From Lactuca virosa (taxonomy: Eukaryota > Streptophyta > Magnoliopsida > Asterales > Asteraceae), in contig CAKMRJ010005634.1 of assembly GCA_928212115.1 (NCBI GenBank), forward strand, positions 120,435,724 through 120,499,723: a stretch of 64,000 nt of DNA, written 5' to 3'. Positions 23,602-35,075 of this stretch are shown here, piece after piece; position 1 is the first letter of the stretch; each line of letters opens with the position of its first letter. The notes under the pieces are model-generated. The model did not search any database and was not told where the DNA came from. It worked only from the letters and a program-made list of their open reading frames with translations. The position numbers and the translations under genes are program-made.

Positions 23602-25407
23602 TGTAACGACCCAAATTTTTGAAAGAAATTTTCATTTTTAATTAATAAAACACATTTACATAAACCATGAAATCCCAACATAATTGTTTTCAAATCACCA
23701 TTCATTACAACTTATTTAAATCATCAGAGTGTCCCCAAAACATATCAGTGAAAGAGAGATAGAGTGCACGCCGCGCCATCATGCCTTGCCCTTGCCCTTG
23801 GGCTCAGATGTACCTCAAACTATTCCACAAACAGTAAGAAAATGCTTAGTGAGTTCCCCAGAGCATACCACACATACAATTCAAAGATCACATATCATAT
23901 TAGCCCTAGGCTACATACATTACATAAGCCATGCATACAACATATATGGATGCCCTGGAAACCCTCCAAGGTCTTACTCCGGGTGTCTCAGGAACCCCCC
24001 GGGGTCTTAGCCCATGTGCCTCAGGAACCCCCCGAGGTCTTTACCATTGATGCCTCGGAAACCCTCTGAGGTCTTATACCCAGGTGCCTCGGTAACCCCC
24101 CGAGGTCTTTCATGCAAATATCACAAATAATCAAGCATAACACATCACATAACAATTAATGGGCCGGCCTTGGTGCCTTAGACCCATTGGTATGGTGAGG
24201 AGACTCACATCTGTCTGCTGAATACAAAAGCTGCTCTCCTAACAGTCCGAAACCTCCCGAGCTGAATAATAATATTAATTAATTGTCTGGACCTTACTTA
24301 ATCATAAGAAACCCAAACTTCGAACCCTACCATGAGGCCCAATTATTTTTCCCTTACTAATGGGCCTAAAGTCCAAGTCCAAAATCATTAATGGGCCTCT
24401 TGGCCCAATAAGGCCCAACCAATATATCCATGGCCCATAATAAATGATATGACTTATAGTTCACAGAATACCACCATGCCCAATAATCAAATGATGCCCA
24501 ATAGCTCAAAGGCCCAAAACAGATTCAGCCCAACTGTGATGCGTACGCTCGGCGTACCATCCTGGTATGCGCAGCGTACTGGGGTCTTGGCACTACGCGC
24601 GGCGTACACTGGGTTACGCCCAGCGTACTACCAGTTTAAGCACTTTCTCCATTAAGTGCTTAATACTCGTTTCCTTTACGTCCAAAAGCCAGATCTAAGT
24701 TTGTTCAGATGTCCTAAGGCATAAAGTTGGCAACTTTATGCCTTTGCGTGCCTCATATACACCCAACACCTCCATTAAGACCTTTTCAAAGTCTTTGACC
24801 CATGCATGAGGCCAATACTTCCTTCGAGACTCCATTTTTATGATACTAAAAGACCAAGGGACCCCAGAGCTGTCATTCCCATCTTCTGAAGTTGCTTCAC
24901 TCACCAATGGTGGTCCAAAATCAACCAAAAGGGACAAGATAGAAAACCGTAGCTTGATCTAGAGATTTAAGATGAAAGATCCAAGATTTTTACCTTCAGA
25001 AGCTTTGCAAGATGACCAAGATGCAGGTTCTTGAAGCACCAAATCGTCCCAAGCTTGCTTGACCACCTCTTCTTATTAGAATGAACACTAAAAGGGCCAC
25101 AAATGCACTTTTTAAAGCTCAAAATGGTCTCACAAGTTTCTCTAGAGTGTAAGAACGTTCTAAGGCTGTGGAGGCTCTCTAGGGTTAAGTCCAAGGGACT
25201 TAAGGTCGCTTAAATAGGCCTCATGTCCGAAAATTAGGGTTTTGGACCCCTGGCACGTACGCCCAGCGTACGTCCAGCTCCACCGCGACCATCCATACAT
25301 AGTACGCTAAGCATACACTTAAGTACGCCCAACGTACTTAAAGGACCAATTATGCTAAAATGTAAATTCTTGAGGGTTTCAAGTCGTACCTGATTTAGGG
25401 TGTGATA
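23602..25407 (-). repeat. 3' LTR of the Tekay-like element
   Basis: 1806 bp, colinear with 30779-32603. It carries GTACGC-N3-GCGTAC palindromes in two clusters (24543-24630, 25254-25342), a minus-strand TATTTAAG at 25209-25218, and the hairpin minisatellite at 23950-24115. Confidence 0.92.
23950..24115 (-). repeat. Hairpin minisatellite in the 3' LTR
   Basis: Four to five units of about 41-44 bp, each with a CCTCGG...CCGAGG inverted repeat around a short A/C loop. The matching array in the 5' LTR is at 31129-31290. Confidence 0.85.
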
Positions 25408-25419
25408 ACTCTCCCCTAC
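25408..25419 (-). promoter_or_regulatory. Polypurine tract of the Tekay-like element
   Basis: The minus strand reads AGTAGGGGAGAGT next to the 3' LTR start; the purine run is typical of the plus-strand primer. Confidence 0.8.
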
Positions 25420-25424
25420 TTGAA

Positions 25425-28400
25425 CTAGACTTCGTCCTCAAAGTCCGCAGTTGCAAACAGATCGGGGTAATGCTCCCGCATCTCCTCCTCCAGCTCCCAA
25501 GTCCATTCGGAGCCCTTCTAGTGCTGCCATTGCCCCTTTAATAACTTCACTTCCTTGTTCCGGAGCCCCTTTGTCTTCCTATCCAAGATGGCGACCGGGC
25601 TCTCGACATAATTCAGGCTCCCATCCACCTGAATGTCATCCAAGGAAATAACCGCAGACTCGTCAGCAACACACTTCCGAAGCTGAGATACGTGGAAGGT
25701 GTTGTGAATCTGACTAAGCTCCTCTGGCAACTCTAAGTGATATGCCACCTTGCCCACTCGGGACGTGATCCTAAACGGGCCTATAAACCGAGGCCCCAAC
25801 TTGCCCCCTTTTCGAAACCTGATGATCCCTTTCCAGGGCGGCCCCAACTTGCCCCCTTTTCGAACGTCGTCGGTCAGCATAACTTTTCTGACGGCTCTGC
25901 GCGACTCGCAACCGGTCACGCAGCTGCTGAATCAATCTGGTAGTCTTGAGCACTACCTCAGTGCTCCCCATGACCCGATGCCCAACCTCGTCCCAACACA
26001 CTGGGGTCCTGCACATCCGACCATATAACATCTCGAATGGGTCTCGGTCAATACTAGCATGATAACTATTATTGTACTAGAATTCTGCCAGTGGGAGGTA
26101 TGTATCCCAACTCCCTTCAAAATCCAGCACGCATACACGAAGCATGTCCTCTAGTGTCTGGATCGTCCTCTCACTCTGATCATCATTCTGAGGGTGGTAC
26201 GCCGTACTGAAATGTAGCTGAGTGCCCAGTTCCTCGTGGAACTTCTTCCAAAACCTGGAAGTAAACCGGACATCCCTGTCGGAGACTACAGACACGGGCA
26301 CCCTGTGTCTAGCCACCACCTCCTGGACATAAATGTCTGCCAGCTTCTTCGCGGATATACTCTCAGAAATCGGAATAAAGTGGGCACTCTTCGTCAGTCT
26401 GTCTACGATCACCCATATGTCGTCCACATCTCTCTCCGTCCTGGGTAACTTCGTGATGAAGTCCATAGTGATATCTTCCCAATTCCACATGAGAATGGGG
26501 AGCGGCTGAACCTTGACATGAGGTCGCTGATGCTCGGCCTTGACCTTCCTGCAGGTCAAGCACCACTCCACGAACCAGGAGATCTCCCGCTTCATGCAGG
26601 GCCACCAATAACCCAGCCTCAAGTCCCTATACATTTTCGTATCTCCTGGGTGTATAGAGAACTTGGACTTATGCGCCTCCTCTAATAGCCTCTGCCTCAC
26701 TCCCCTATCTCTGGTACCCATACCCGACCACATTGCGTCAAAAGGCCGCGGCTATCCTTCACCAACAAAGGATACTGCCCCCGAATCCGCTCGATCTTCC
26801 AATTCTCCTTCTTCACCCCCTCGACCTGACCCTCTTTGATCATATCCAACAAAGGAGAAGTCACCTTCATCCTCATGGAAATGTCCCTAATCGGGGTCCC
26901 CCCCGTCTTGCGGCTCAATGCATCAGCCACCACGTTGGCTTTCCCTGTGCGATATAGGATCTCACAATCATAATCCTTCAGCACATCCAGCCACCTCCTC
27001 TGTCGCATGTTGAGGTTCTGCTGATCCATCAAATACTTCAGACTCTTGTGATCGGTATAGATAGTGAACCGTACTCCATATAAATAGTGCCTCCAAATCT
27101 TGAGGGCAAACACCACTGCCCCCAATTCCAGGTCGTGAGTGGGGTAATTCGCCTCATGAGGCTTCAACTGCCTCGAGGCGTAAGATATCACATGCCCCCT
27201 CTGCATCAGTACCGCACCTAACCCTGAAATTGATGCGTTACAGTACACCACCAAATCATCTAACCCCTCATGTAGTACTAGAATTGGAGCCTCGCATAAC
27301 CTCCATCTCAGGGTCTCAAAAGCCATCTGCTGATCCGCACCCCACCGAAAAGTCACATTTTCCTTGCTCAAGCAGGTCAATGGCACAACAATCTTGGAGA
27401 AATCCTGGATAAATCTCTGATAATAGCCTGCTAAACCCAAGAAGCTACGAACCTCTGATGCATTCATCAGTACTTCCCACCGCATCACAGCCTCAACCTT
27501 GGCTGGATCAACCAAAAATACCCTCCTGATTGATGACATGCCCCAAAAACTGTACTTACCGCAGCCAGAAATCACACTTGGAGAACTTAGCATAAAGTTT
27601 CTCCTCCCTCAGGGTCTCTAATACCTCCCTCAGATGCTGCTCATGCTGCTCCCTGGTCTTAGAATAGACCAGGATATCATCAATAAAAACGATCACCGAC
27701 TGATCCAGCATCGGTCTACACACACTGTTCATAAGATCCATGAACGCTGCTGGGGCATTGCTGAGCCCAAACGGCATCACCACAAACCCATAATGCCCAT
27801 ACCGAGTCCTGAAAGCCATCTTCGGTATATGCACATCCCGAATCCTCATCTGATGGTATCCCGACCGAAGATCAATCTTGGAAAACCATGACGCACCCTG
27901 AAGCTGATCAAACAAATCATCGATCCTCGGCAATGGATAATGGTTCTTCACCGTTAGTTTGTTCAGTTCCCTGTAATCAATGCACATCCTGTGGGATCCG
28001 TCCTTCTTTTTCACGAAAAGGATCGGTGCCCCCCACAGGGAACTGCTCGGACGAATAAACCCTCAGTGTAGCAGCTCTTGAAGCTGCGTAGATAGTTCCT
28101 GCATCTCCGGTGGTGCCAACCGGTATGGTGCCTTTGATATCGGAGCGGCACCCGGCACCAAGTCAATGCGAAACTCCACCTGGCTCTCCGGAGGCACTCC
28201 TGGTAACTCCTCAGGGAAGACGTCCCGAAAATCCTGTACCACTGGCACACTGTCCACATCCGTCACGGTCTCTATTCTCGTATCCGAGACATAAGCCAGA
28301 AATCCCGTGCAACCCTGTTGTAAAAACCTCATAGCCCTCGCAGTCGAAATGAGGGTCGGTCCTTGCGAGGCCCTCTCACCATGAATAACTAGTTCTCCCC

Positions 28401-28733
28401 CACTTGGGGTTCAAACCCTGACCAACTGGCGCTCGCAATCAATCATGGCCCCGTTGGCTCCCAACCAATCCATCCCGACAATCACTTTCAACCCTCGCAA
28501 CGGTATCGGAACTAGATCAACACGGAACCTCTCGCCCAACACATTGAAGACATAGTCCTAATATACCCTCGCAGCACTAACGGTGTGATCGTCAGCAATC
28601 TCTACCTCAAGCGGGGAATCCAAGGTTCCCGGCGCGTCCCGAAACTTCTTGCTAAGCGCAAGAGACACAAATGATCGGGTAGCTCCCGAGTCAAACAAGA
28701 CATGAGCTGACACACCATTGACCAAAAAGGTCC
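25425..28733 (-). pseudogene. Tekay-like pol pseudogene (PR-RT-RNase H-IN-chromodomain-like)
   Basis: Minus-strand order: protease LFDSGAT (about 28700), RT with YRELNKLT, MPFGLSNAPAAF and FIDD (27676-27687, intact), RNase H with VVYCNAS (about 27240) and TDHKSL, integrase HHCC (about 26570-26680) and VVSDRD...QSERT (about 26170-26300), and a C-terminal GPF...HVSQLRK and chromodomain-like tail. Stops lie at 28558, 28411, 28063, 27556, 26077 and 25518; frameshifts at about 27518, 26715 and 25880. At 25791-25865 a 25-bp sequence occurs twice about 48 bp apart, and the usual linker before it is missing. Function would be particle maturation, cDNA synthesis and integration into marked chromatin; this copy is dead. 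Confidence 0.92.
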
Positions 28734-28801
28734 CTATACATATACACAATACACATATAAGCAATACAAATTAATAGAGAGCAGGGAGAATAAATACATA
28801 C
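28734..28801 (-). other. Intron-like 68-nt segment between nucleocapsid and protease
   Basis: On the minus strand it begins G|GTATGT and ends TATAG|GG, is T-rich, and has a TTAAT branch-like site about 35 nt before the AG. Gag upstream and protease downstream lie in different frames; leaving out exactly these 68 nt puts them in one frame and joins residues usual for this junction. Read through, it gives a hydrophobic tail and a stop at 28734. A simple insertion is the alternative. Confidence 0.5.
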
Positions 28802-29982
28802 CAGTCACGACATCTGGCTCTACCCGAGCCTCCTCGGTAGTCAGCTGGAAAGCGCGCTTTCTCACTGTTGGAGCATCCGCCTTAGCAGGGAGGCCATCAG
28901 TGATCCTCATTGTGACAGGCGCAAGCGCCATCACTGTTCCTCCCCCTCCCTGCAACCTCGGACAATCAGCCTTTTTATGGCCAGTCTGGTTGTAGTGGAA
29001 ACATATCAAACCCTTCTTGGGGCAATCACTGCTCACATGGCCCTGCTGATTACATGTATAACATGTCAGACCCGTCCCTCGGCATGCTCCACCATGAGAT
29101 CTCCCACACTTAGGACATCGGCCACGGCCCTGCTGGCCCCTACTCGTTGAATCCGAGGTCTTAGGCTTCTTAGCCTGACCCACTATTGTCTGAACCTGCT
29201 CCGTCTTCCGCTTTCTGCGCAAGTCCAACTCCATTTCCCGCTCACGGGCCTTCTCCACCATCTCATTCAGGGTTTTGCACCCTGTAAAGCTCACAAACTC
29301 CCGGATATCATCCCTCATCATGGAATGATATCTCATCCTCCTCATGTCCTCGTCAATAGCATACTGCGGAATCAACAAAGATCATTCCCGAAACTTGGCG
29401 GTGATCTCCGCCACCGTCTCGGTAGTCTGCTGCAAATCATGGAACTCTCGCACAATTCGTTGTACCTCAATGGGTGGTGCAAACTCCAAATCAAATCGCC
29501 GAAGAAACTCGGCCCACGTCATCTCAGCCACCCCGGCTTGCCCAACCTATCTAGTAACCTCGCCCCACCAATCTTGGGCCCTGTCTCTCAGAATACATGA
29601 AGCAAACCCAACCTTTGCCGCATCCGGGCAAGAACTCGTGCGCTGGGCATTCTCGATGTCCGCCACCCAGCGTCGGATGACAATGGGGTCCTTGACCCCG
29701 AAAAACTCTGGCGCCCCACACGCCTTGAACTCCCGGACCGAGGGAGTTCGGGCCCCAATCTGGCACGCAGCAATCTCAGCCCTGAATGATCTGAGTCTCT
29801 CCTCCATGATCTCCATAATGCCCTCCTTGACCATCCCAAAAAATGATTGGGGTAGCGTCAAGGATGCCCTTCGTAACCTCGGCTGCAATGATATCGCACA
29901 GTCTCTCATCAATAGGCTCAGTACCGCTGCCCGATCCAGACCTTGATCCTGATCCCCCTGCCCCAAATCGTGTCACCACCAT
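28802..29982 (-). pseudogene. Tekay-like gag pseudogene
   Basis: Starts at 29982 with MVVTRFGAGGSGS, followed by a Ser/Gly-rich stretch, capsid with RDRAQDWWGEV (about 29560-29590), FHDLQQTTETVAEI, MRRMRYHSMMRDDIREFV, a basic segment, and two nucleocapsid knuckles, CYTCNQQGHVSSDC (intact) and CFHYNQTGHKKADC (second Cys is Tyr), at about 28960-29070. Breaks: frameshift at about 29845 and stops at 29547 and 29382. Gag would assemble the particle and bind genomic RNA. The start is supported by the matching start of the other gypsy gag at 19949. Confidence 0.9.
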
Positions 29983-30014
29983 GTTGAGCTGAAATGTCCT
30001 AAACCATACAAATC

Positions 30015-30143
<129 letters not shown>

Positions 30144-30206
30144 GAGCTTCCCACACCGGTCCTCCTTAGAGCTGTCAGCTCTAGCATTGGTTCGGGTACA
30201 GGTCCA

Positions 30207-30248
30207 GTGCTTTCAGTAGTACGGGCCCAATACTACTTTCCACACCTA
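30207..30248 (-). promoter_or_regulatory. Conserved leader hairpin with GGGCCC loop (Tekay-like)
   Basis: Stem AGTAGTA (30215-30221) and TACTACT (30231-30237) enclose a 9-nt loop (30222-30230) that holds the palindrome GGGCCC. It lies about 530 nt after the PBS and about 230 nt before gag. The 42-bp block equals 20053-20094. The layout matches the HIV-1 dimer-initiation loop (9 nt with a 6-nt palindrome); function is inferred. Confidence 0.55.
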
Positions 30249-30763
30249 CCTGTAGCTTTCCCCAAGGCTCTACCTGATAACTCCAATTCGTCCCAAAATA
30301 AATCATAACCCACAACCCACTTCATAACCCAAATCCCAGGCTGTCCTAAGATTTGCTCTACCCATATTTATTGGACCAATCATAACAGGTTGCCTTTATG
30401 CATGCAAATTATACACAGAAAAGGATCAAATAGACTTTCGAATAGAAGATTCTACCCTAGGACCACAACCAAATAAGGAACAGGAAATAAGGCCAAATCA
30501 ATCATCCTGAGGCTATAAACTCTTAACCGTATACAATTTTAAAAGCATACACATAGCAAGTCTCATACGAACATCGAGCTCAAATATCAGTATATCATGG
30601 CTAACACATTGGCTACTACTTACTTGGCTCGGCCGATCACGCGCGTTGCACTCTCTTCTTTTCATTTCATAAAAGTTTTTAACTTTTATTTTGAAAACAA
30701 TTTATCATTTCCTTAGTTTGACTTCTGACACACCCGAGAGTGTTCCCGAAGCCCTCAAACTAA
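30249..30763 (-). other. Leader of the Tekay-like element
   Basis: No gene; untranslated sequence between the PBS and the conserved hairpin. Confidence 0.7.
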
Positions 30764-30776
30764 GGCTCTGATACCA
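30764..30776 (-). promoter_or_regulatory. Primer-binding site of the Tekay-like element
   Basis: Minus strand TGGTATCAGAGCC, two bases from the LTR end at 30779; initiator tRNA-Met type. Confidence 0.95.
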
Positions 30777-30778
30777 AC

Positions 30779-32603
30779 TGGTAACGACCCAAAATTTTCA
30801 AACAAATTTTCATTTTTAATTAATAAAACACATTTGCATAAACCATGAAATCCCAACATAATTGTTTTTAAATCAACATTCATTACAACTTATTTAAATC
30901 ATCAGAGTGTCCCCAAAACATATCAGCGAAAGAGAGATGGAGTGCACGCCGCGCCATCATGCCTTGCCCTTTCCCCTGGGCTCAGATGTACCTGAAACAA
31001 TTCCACAAATTGTAAGCGAATGCTTAGTGAGTTCCCCAGAGCATACCACACATACAATTCAAAGATCACATATCATATTAGCCCTAGGCTACATGCATCA
31101 CATAATTCATGCATACAACATATATGGATGTCGTGGAAACCCTCCAACGTCTTACTCCGGGTGCCTCGGGAACCCCCCGAGGTCTTAGCCCATGTGCCTC
31201 GAGAACCCCCCGAGGTCTTTACCGAGGATGCCTAGGAAACCCTCCGAGGTCTTATACCCAGGTGCCTCGGGAACCCCCGAGGTCTTTCATGCAAATGTCA
31301 CAAATAATCAAGCATAACACATCACATAAAAATTAATGGGCCGGCCTTGGTGGCTTAGACCCATTGGTATGGTGAGGAGACTCACCTCTGTCTGCTGAAT
31401 ACAAAAGCTACTCTCCAAACACTCCGAAACCTCCCGATCTGAATAATAACATTAATTCATTGTCAGGACCTTACATAATCATAAGAAACCCAAACTTCGA
31501 ACCCTACCATGAGGCCCAATTATTCTTCCCTTACTAATGGGCCCAAAGTCCAAGTCCAAAATCATTAATGGGCCTCTTGGCCCAATAAGGCCCAACCAAT
31601 ATATCCATGGCCCATAACAAATTATATGACTCATAGTTCCCAGAATACAACCATGCCCAATAATCAAATGATCCCCAATAGCTCAAAGGCCCAAAACAGA
31701 TTCGACCCAACTGTGATGCGTACACTCGGCGTACCATCCTGGTACGCGCAGCGTACTGGGGTCTTGGGACTACGCGTGGCGTACACTGGGTTACACCCAA
31801 CGTACTACCAGTTTAAGCACTTTCTCCATTAAGTGCTTAATGCTCATTTCCTTTACGTCCAAAAGCCAGATCTAAGTTTGTTAAGATGTCCTAAGGGATA
31901 AAGTTGGCAAGTTTATGCCTTTGCATGCCTCATATACACCAACACCTCCATTATGACATTTTCAAGGTCTTTAAGCCATGCATGAGGCCAATACTTCCTT
32001 CAAGACTCCATTTTTATGATACTAAAAGACCAAGGGACCCCAGATCTGTCATTCCCATCCTATGGAGTTGCTTAACTCACCAATGGAGGTCCAAAATCAA
32101 CCAAAAGGGACAAGATAGAAAACCCTAGCTAGATCTAGAGATTTAAGATGAAAGATCCAAGCTTTTTACCTTCAGAAGCTTTGCAAGATGACCAAGATCC
32201 AGGTTCTTGAAGCACCAACTCGTCCCAAGATTGCTTGACCACCTCTTCTTCTTGGAATGAACACTAAAAGGGCCACAAATGCACTTTTTAAAGCTCATAA
32301 TGGTCTCACAAGTTTCTCTGGAGTGTAAGAACGTTGTAAGGTTGTGGAGGCTCTCTACGGTTATGTCCAAGGGACTTAAGGTCGCTTAAATAGGCCTCAT
32401 GTCCAAAAATTAGGGTTTTGGACCCCTGGCACGTACGCCCAACTTACTTCTGGTACGCCCAACGTACGTCCAGCTCCACCGTGACCATCCATACATAGTA
32501 CGCTAAGCGTACACTAAAGTACGCCCAGCGTACTTAAAGGACCAATTATGCTAAAATGTAAATTCTTAAGGGTTTCAAGTCGTACCTGATTTAGGGTGTT
32601 ACA
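30779..32603 (-). repeat. 5' LTR of the Tekay-like element
   Basis: 1825 bp; on the minus strand TGTAACACCC...TTACCA. A TATTTAAG box at about 32385-32394 lies about 215 nt from the LTR start, so U3 is short and R-U5 long. Palindromes GTACGC-N3-GCGTAC at 32498-32512 and 32519-32533 lie upstream of the TATA; more lie at 31715-31805 in the transcribed part. Confidence 0.93.
31129..31290 (-). repeat. Hairpin minisatellite in the 5' LTR
   Basis: Copies of a unit of about 41-44 bp. The clearest hairpin, 31164-31182, has a 7-bp CCTCGGG/CCCGAGG stem and a 5-nt loop. It lies in transcribed LTR sequence. Confidence 0.85.
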
Positions 32604-32659
32604 GTGTATGTTATATGGGGGGTGAGGGGTTCGTATGTGTGGATTTGGGGTGATGTGGC
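32604..32659. repeat. GT-rich tract, right part
   Basis: Continuation of the tract at 23291-23601 beyond the TSD. Confidence 0.75.
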
Positions 32660-33920
32660 CTACGTCATAAGGTATAAGCTATAAGTCATAATCCAATACG
32701 ACAAGCCTTTAATCCCCAAGCCATAAGCAATAGACCATAAGCCATAAGTCATAAGCGATAATCCCTAAGCCATGAAACCTTAAGTAATAAGCATAATCCC
32801 TAATCACTAAGCCATAAGCCCTAAGTCATAAGCCATAGGTCATAAGCTTGTGGCTTATATCTTGTGATTATATCTTAGAGATTATGGCATGTGACTTATG
32901 GCTTAGGGACTATGATATATGGATTAGGGCTTATGGGCTATAAATCATGGTTTATTATGTATGGCTTATGGCTTAAGGACTATGACTTGTGGCTTTTGGC
33001 TTATGGCTTATGGCTTATGGCTTATGGCATATGACTTCTGGTTTATGGATTAAGTTTTAGGATATAATTTATGAATTATGGTTTATGAGTTAGGGCTTAA
33101 GGTTTATGGATATAGGTTTAGGGGGATTTGGCTTATGGTTTAGGGCTTATAAATTCATAAGAAAGGGTGCAAGGGTAAGATTGTGAGGTAAGCTTTGCGT
33201 ATCGGGTGTGGAACCTATCACTAATTAATATATATGGCTTTGAGTATAGGGTTTAAGGCATATGGCTTAGGGATTAAGGCTTTGTCTTAGGGCGTAAGGT
33301 CTATGGCTAAGTAATGTGTATGGCTAAGGGTTCATGGTTTATGGTTTATGGCTTATGGATTACAGTTTGTGGATTATAGCGTATGACATAAGGCTTAAGT
33401 TTTATAATTTAAGGTTTATGGTGAATAGTTTAAGAGACAAAAGGTTTAATGCTAAGGGGTTATGGCTTATACCTTATTCCATATGGCTTATGGCATAAAC
33501 CATAAGCCCTAAATCATAAGATCTAAAGTGTATATCCTAAAGCATAAAGCCTTAAGTCACAAAGCCTTAAGCTACAAGTCAAAATCCATAAAGCTATAAG
33601 CCATAAGCATTAAGCTTTAAGCTTCAATCTATAAACTTTAATCATTAAGCACAAACGCATACATACTTATGAATTAGGGTTTATGGCTTATGATTTATGG
33701 TTTAAGGCTAAAGGATTAGAGCTTAGGGCTTAAGGTTTAAGACTTGTGACTTTTGTCCTATGGCTTAAGACTTACAAGTTATAGCTTATGAATTAAGGGG
33801 TAGGCCTTAGTGATTATATCTTCTACCTTATGACATATAGTTTATGACTTATGGCGTATGACTTAAGGCTTAAAGCTTATGGATTAAGGTTATAGGTATA
33901 GGGCTTAGGGCCTATGAATT
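32660..33920. repeat. Degenerate heptamer repeats (TTATGGC type), orientation alternating
   Basis: About 1.26 kb made of 7-bp units such as TTATGGC, TTAGGGC and TTAAGGC. Four perfect TTATGGC copies lie at 33001-33028. The complement (CCATAAG) dominates at 32660-32850 and 33485-33650, and the forward form at 32851-33480 and 33668-33915. The unit length and G-run recall the plant telomere repeat TTTAGGG, but true TTTAGGG runs are absent. Confidence 0.8.
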
Positions 33921-34298
33921 ATGTCACTCACCGGTTATAAAGACTGTTATATATTTTATGTTAAATAAATCTTGATATACTATTAGATATTTTATAATGA
34001 TTTAACCAATTATAATTTAGACAACTATAAAAAAACAATAATAAAATATTAATAAAGAAAATAAAAAATTTAATAAAATGTATATAAATTTTTTTAAGAA
34101 ATAAATGTTTTCATAAACAAAATTAAAAAGATAAATTTTTTTCCAATTTTATAAATACAAAATACAAGCATAAAATTTTATTTTCAACTTTTCGTTCTAA
34201 ATTTTCCTTTTTCAAATCAGGCTACATTGTCCCGCTCATATTTTGACCCAAAATATATCTAATCTAAAATCATACCAAAATATTTGAAAGATTAAAAA
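33921..34298. other. AT-rich sequence flanking Copia-5
   Basis: No gene. Very AT-rich host or old repeat sequence; the Copia-5 insertion point is at its right end. Confidence 0.5.
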
Positions 34299-35062
34299 TA
34301 ATGGGTTTTGAGCATTCTAACATTCCTATGGTGTACATGCAACCCTATAAACCTTGGATCTATGTTTTCTCTAAAATACATGCAAATAAAAATTTCCAAG
34401 GTTTTACATCCTAACTAGCATGACATGGGGAACTTGTATCATAAAATTACTAGTAGAATGACATACCTTTTATAGTGGTTGATTGCTTGGAGTTTGAGAG
34501 CCTAGCACCAATAGTGTGGATGCCTCAAATGGAAATCACAAATCACCACAAACTTTGGAAAAACTCTTGAGAGAATAATGCACACTCTTGAATTGGCCAC
34601 TACTCTTGTACACACACAACTAGTCCCAAATCAAGTGCCAATGACTCCTTTATATAGTGTGGAGGATTAGGGTTACATCCATGTAAACCCTAATACCCAT
34701 GACTCTTCCTTTCCAAGGATCCATGGGTTAAAAGCTCCATGGACCATCCATGGACTCCCATGCAAGCCTAGCCCATTCCAAATGAGTATTAGCCCACACT
34801 ATATAAAATACAAGAGCCTATATTTAATTAGTCACCTTTTTGATCACTAAATTAATTCTAAATTAATTTATGATCAATACTAATTAAATAATATGATTTC
34901 ATATTAATATATTATAACTTATAATATATTAACAAATCATAAACACATTATTCTCAAAAGGTTATCCAAATCGTTCGGGTGAAGTGCAACCCAAATGGAC
35001 CATGCCGGGTCGGGTCAAGTGCATCTTAAATATTGTTATGGACTAAGACACCTTATCCAACA
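34299..35062 (-). repeat. Copia-5 3' LTR
   Basis: 764 bp, colinear with 41172-41929. Minus-strand TATATAAA at 34649-34656. A 14-bp inverted repeat with a 1-nt spacer lies at 34904-34932, about 130 nt from the LTR start. Confidence 0.92.
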
Positions 35063-35075
35063 GTATCCCACTTGG
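35063..35075 (-). promoter_or_regulatory. Copia-5 polypurine tract
   Basis: Minus strand CCAAGTGGGATAC next to the 3' LTR, like the tracts of Copia-1 and Copia-4. Confidence 0.75.

Noticed and set aside
23331..23705. 124-residue His/Thr/Pro-rich reading frame on the minus strand
   Set aside because: Produced by the GT-rich low-complexity tract; no domain and no codon pattern of a gene.
32660..33920. Interstitial telomere block
   Set aside because: No runs of TTTAGGG or CCCTAAA; the dominant unit is TTATGGC, so a telomeric origin is only a hypothesis.
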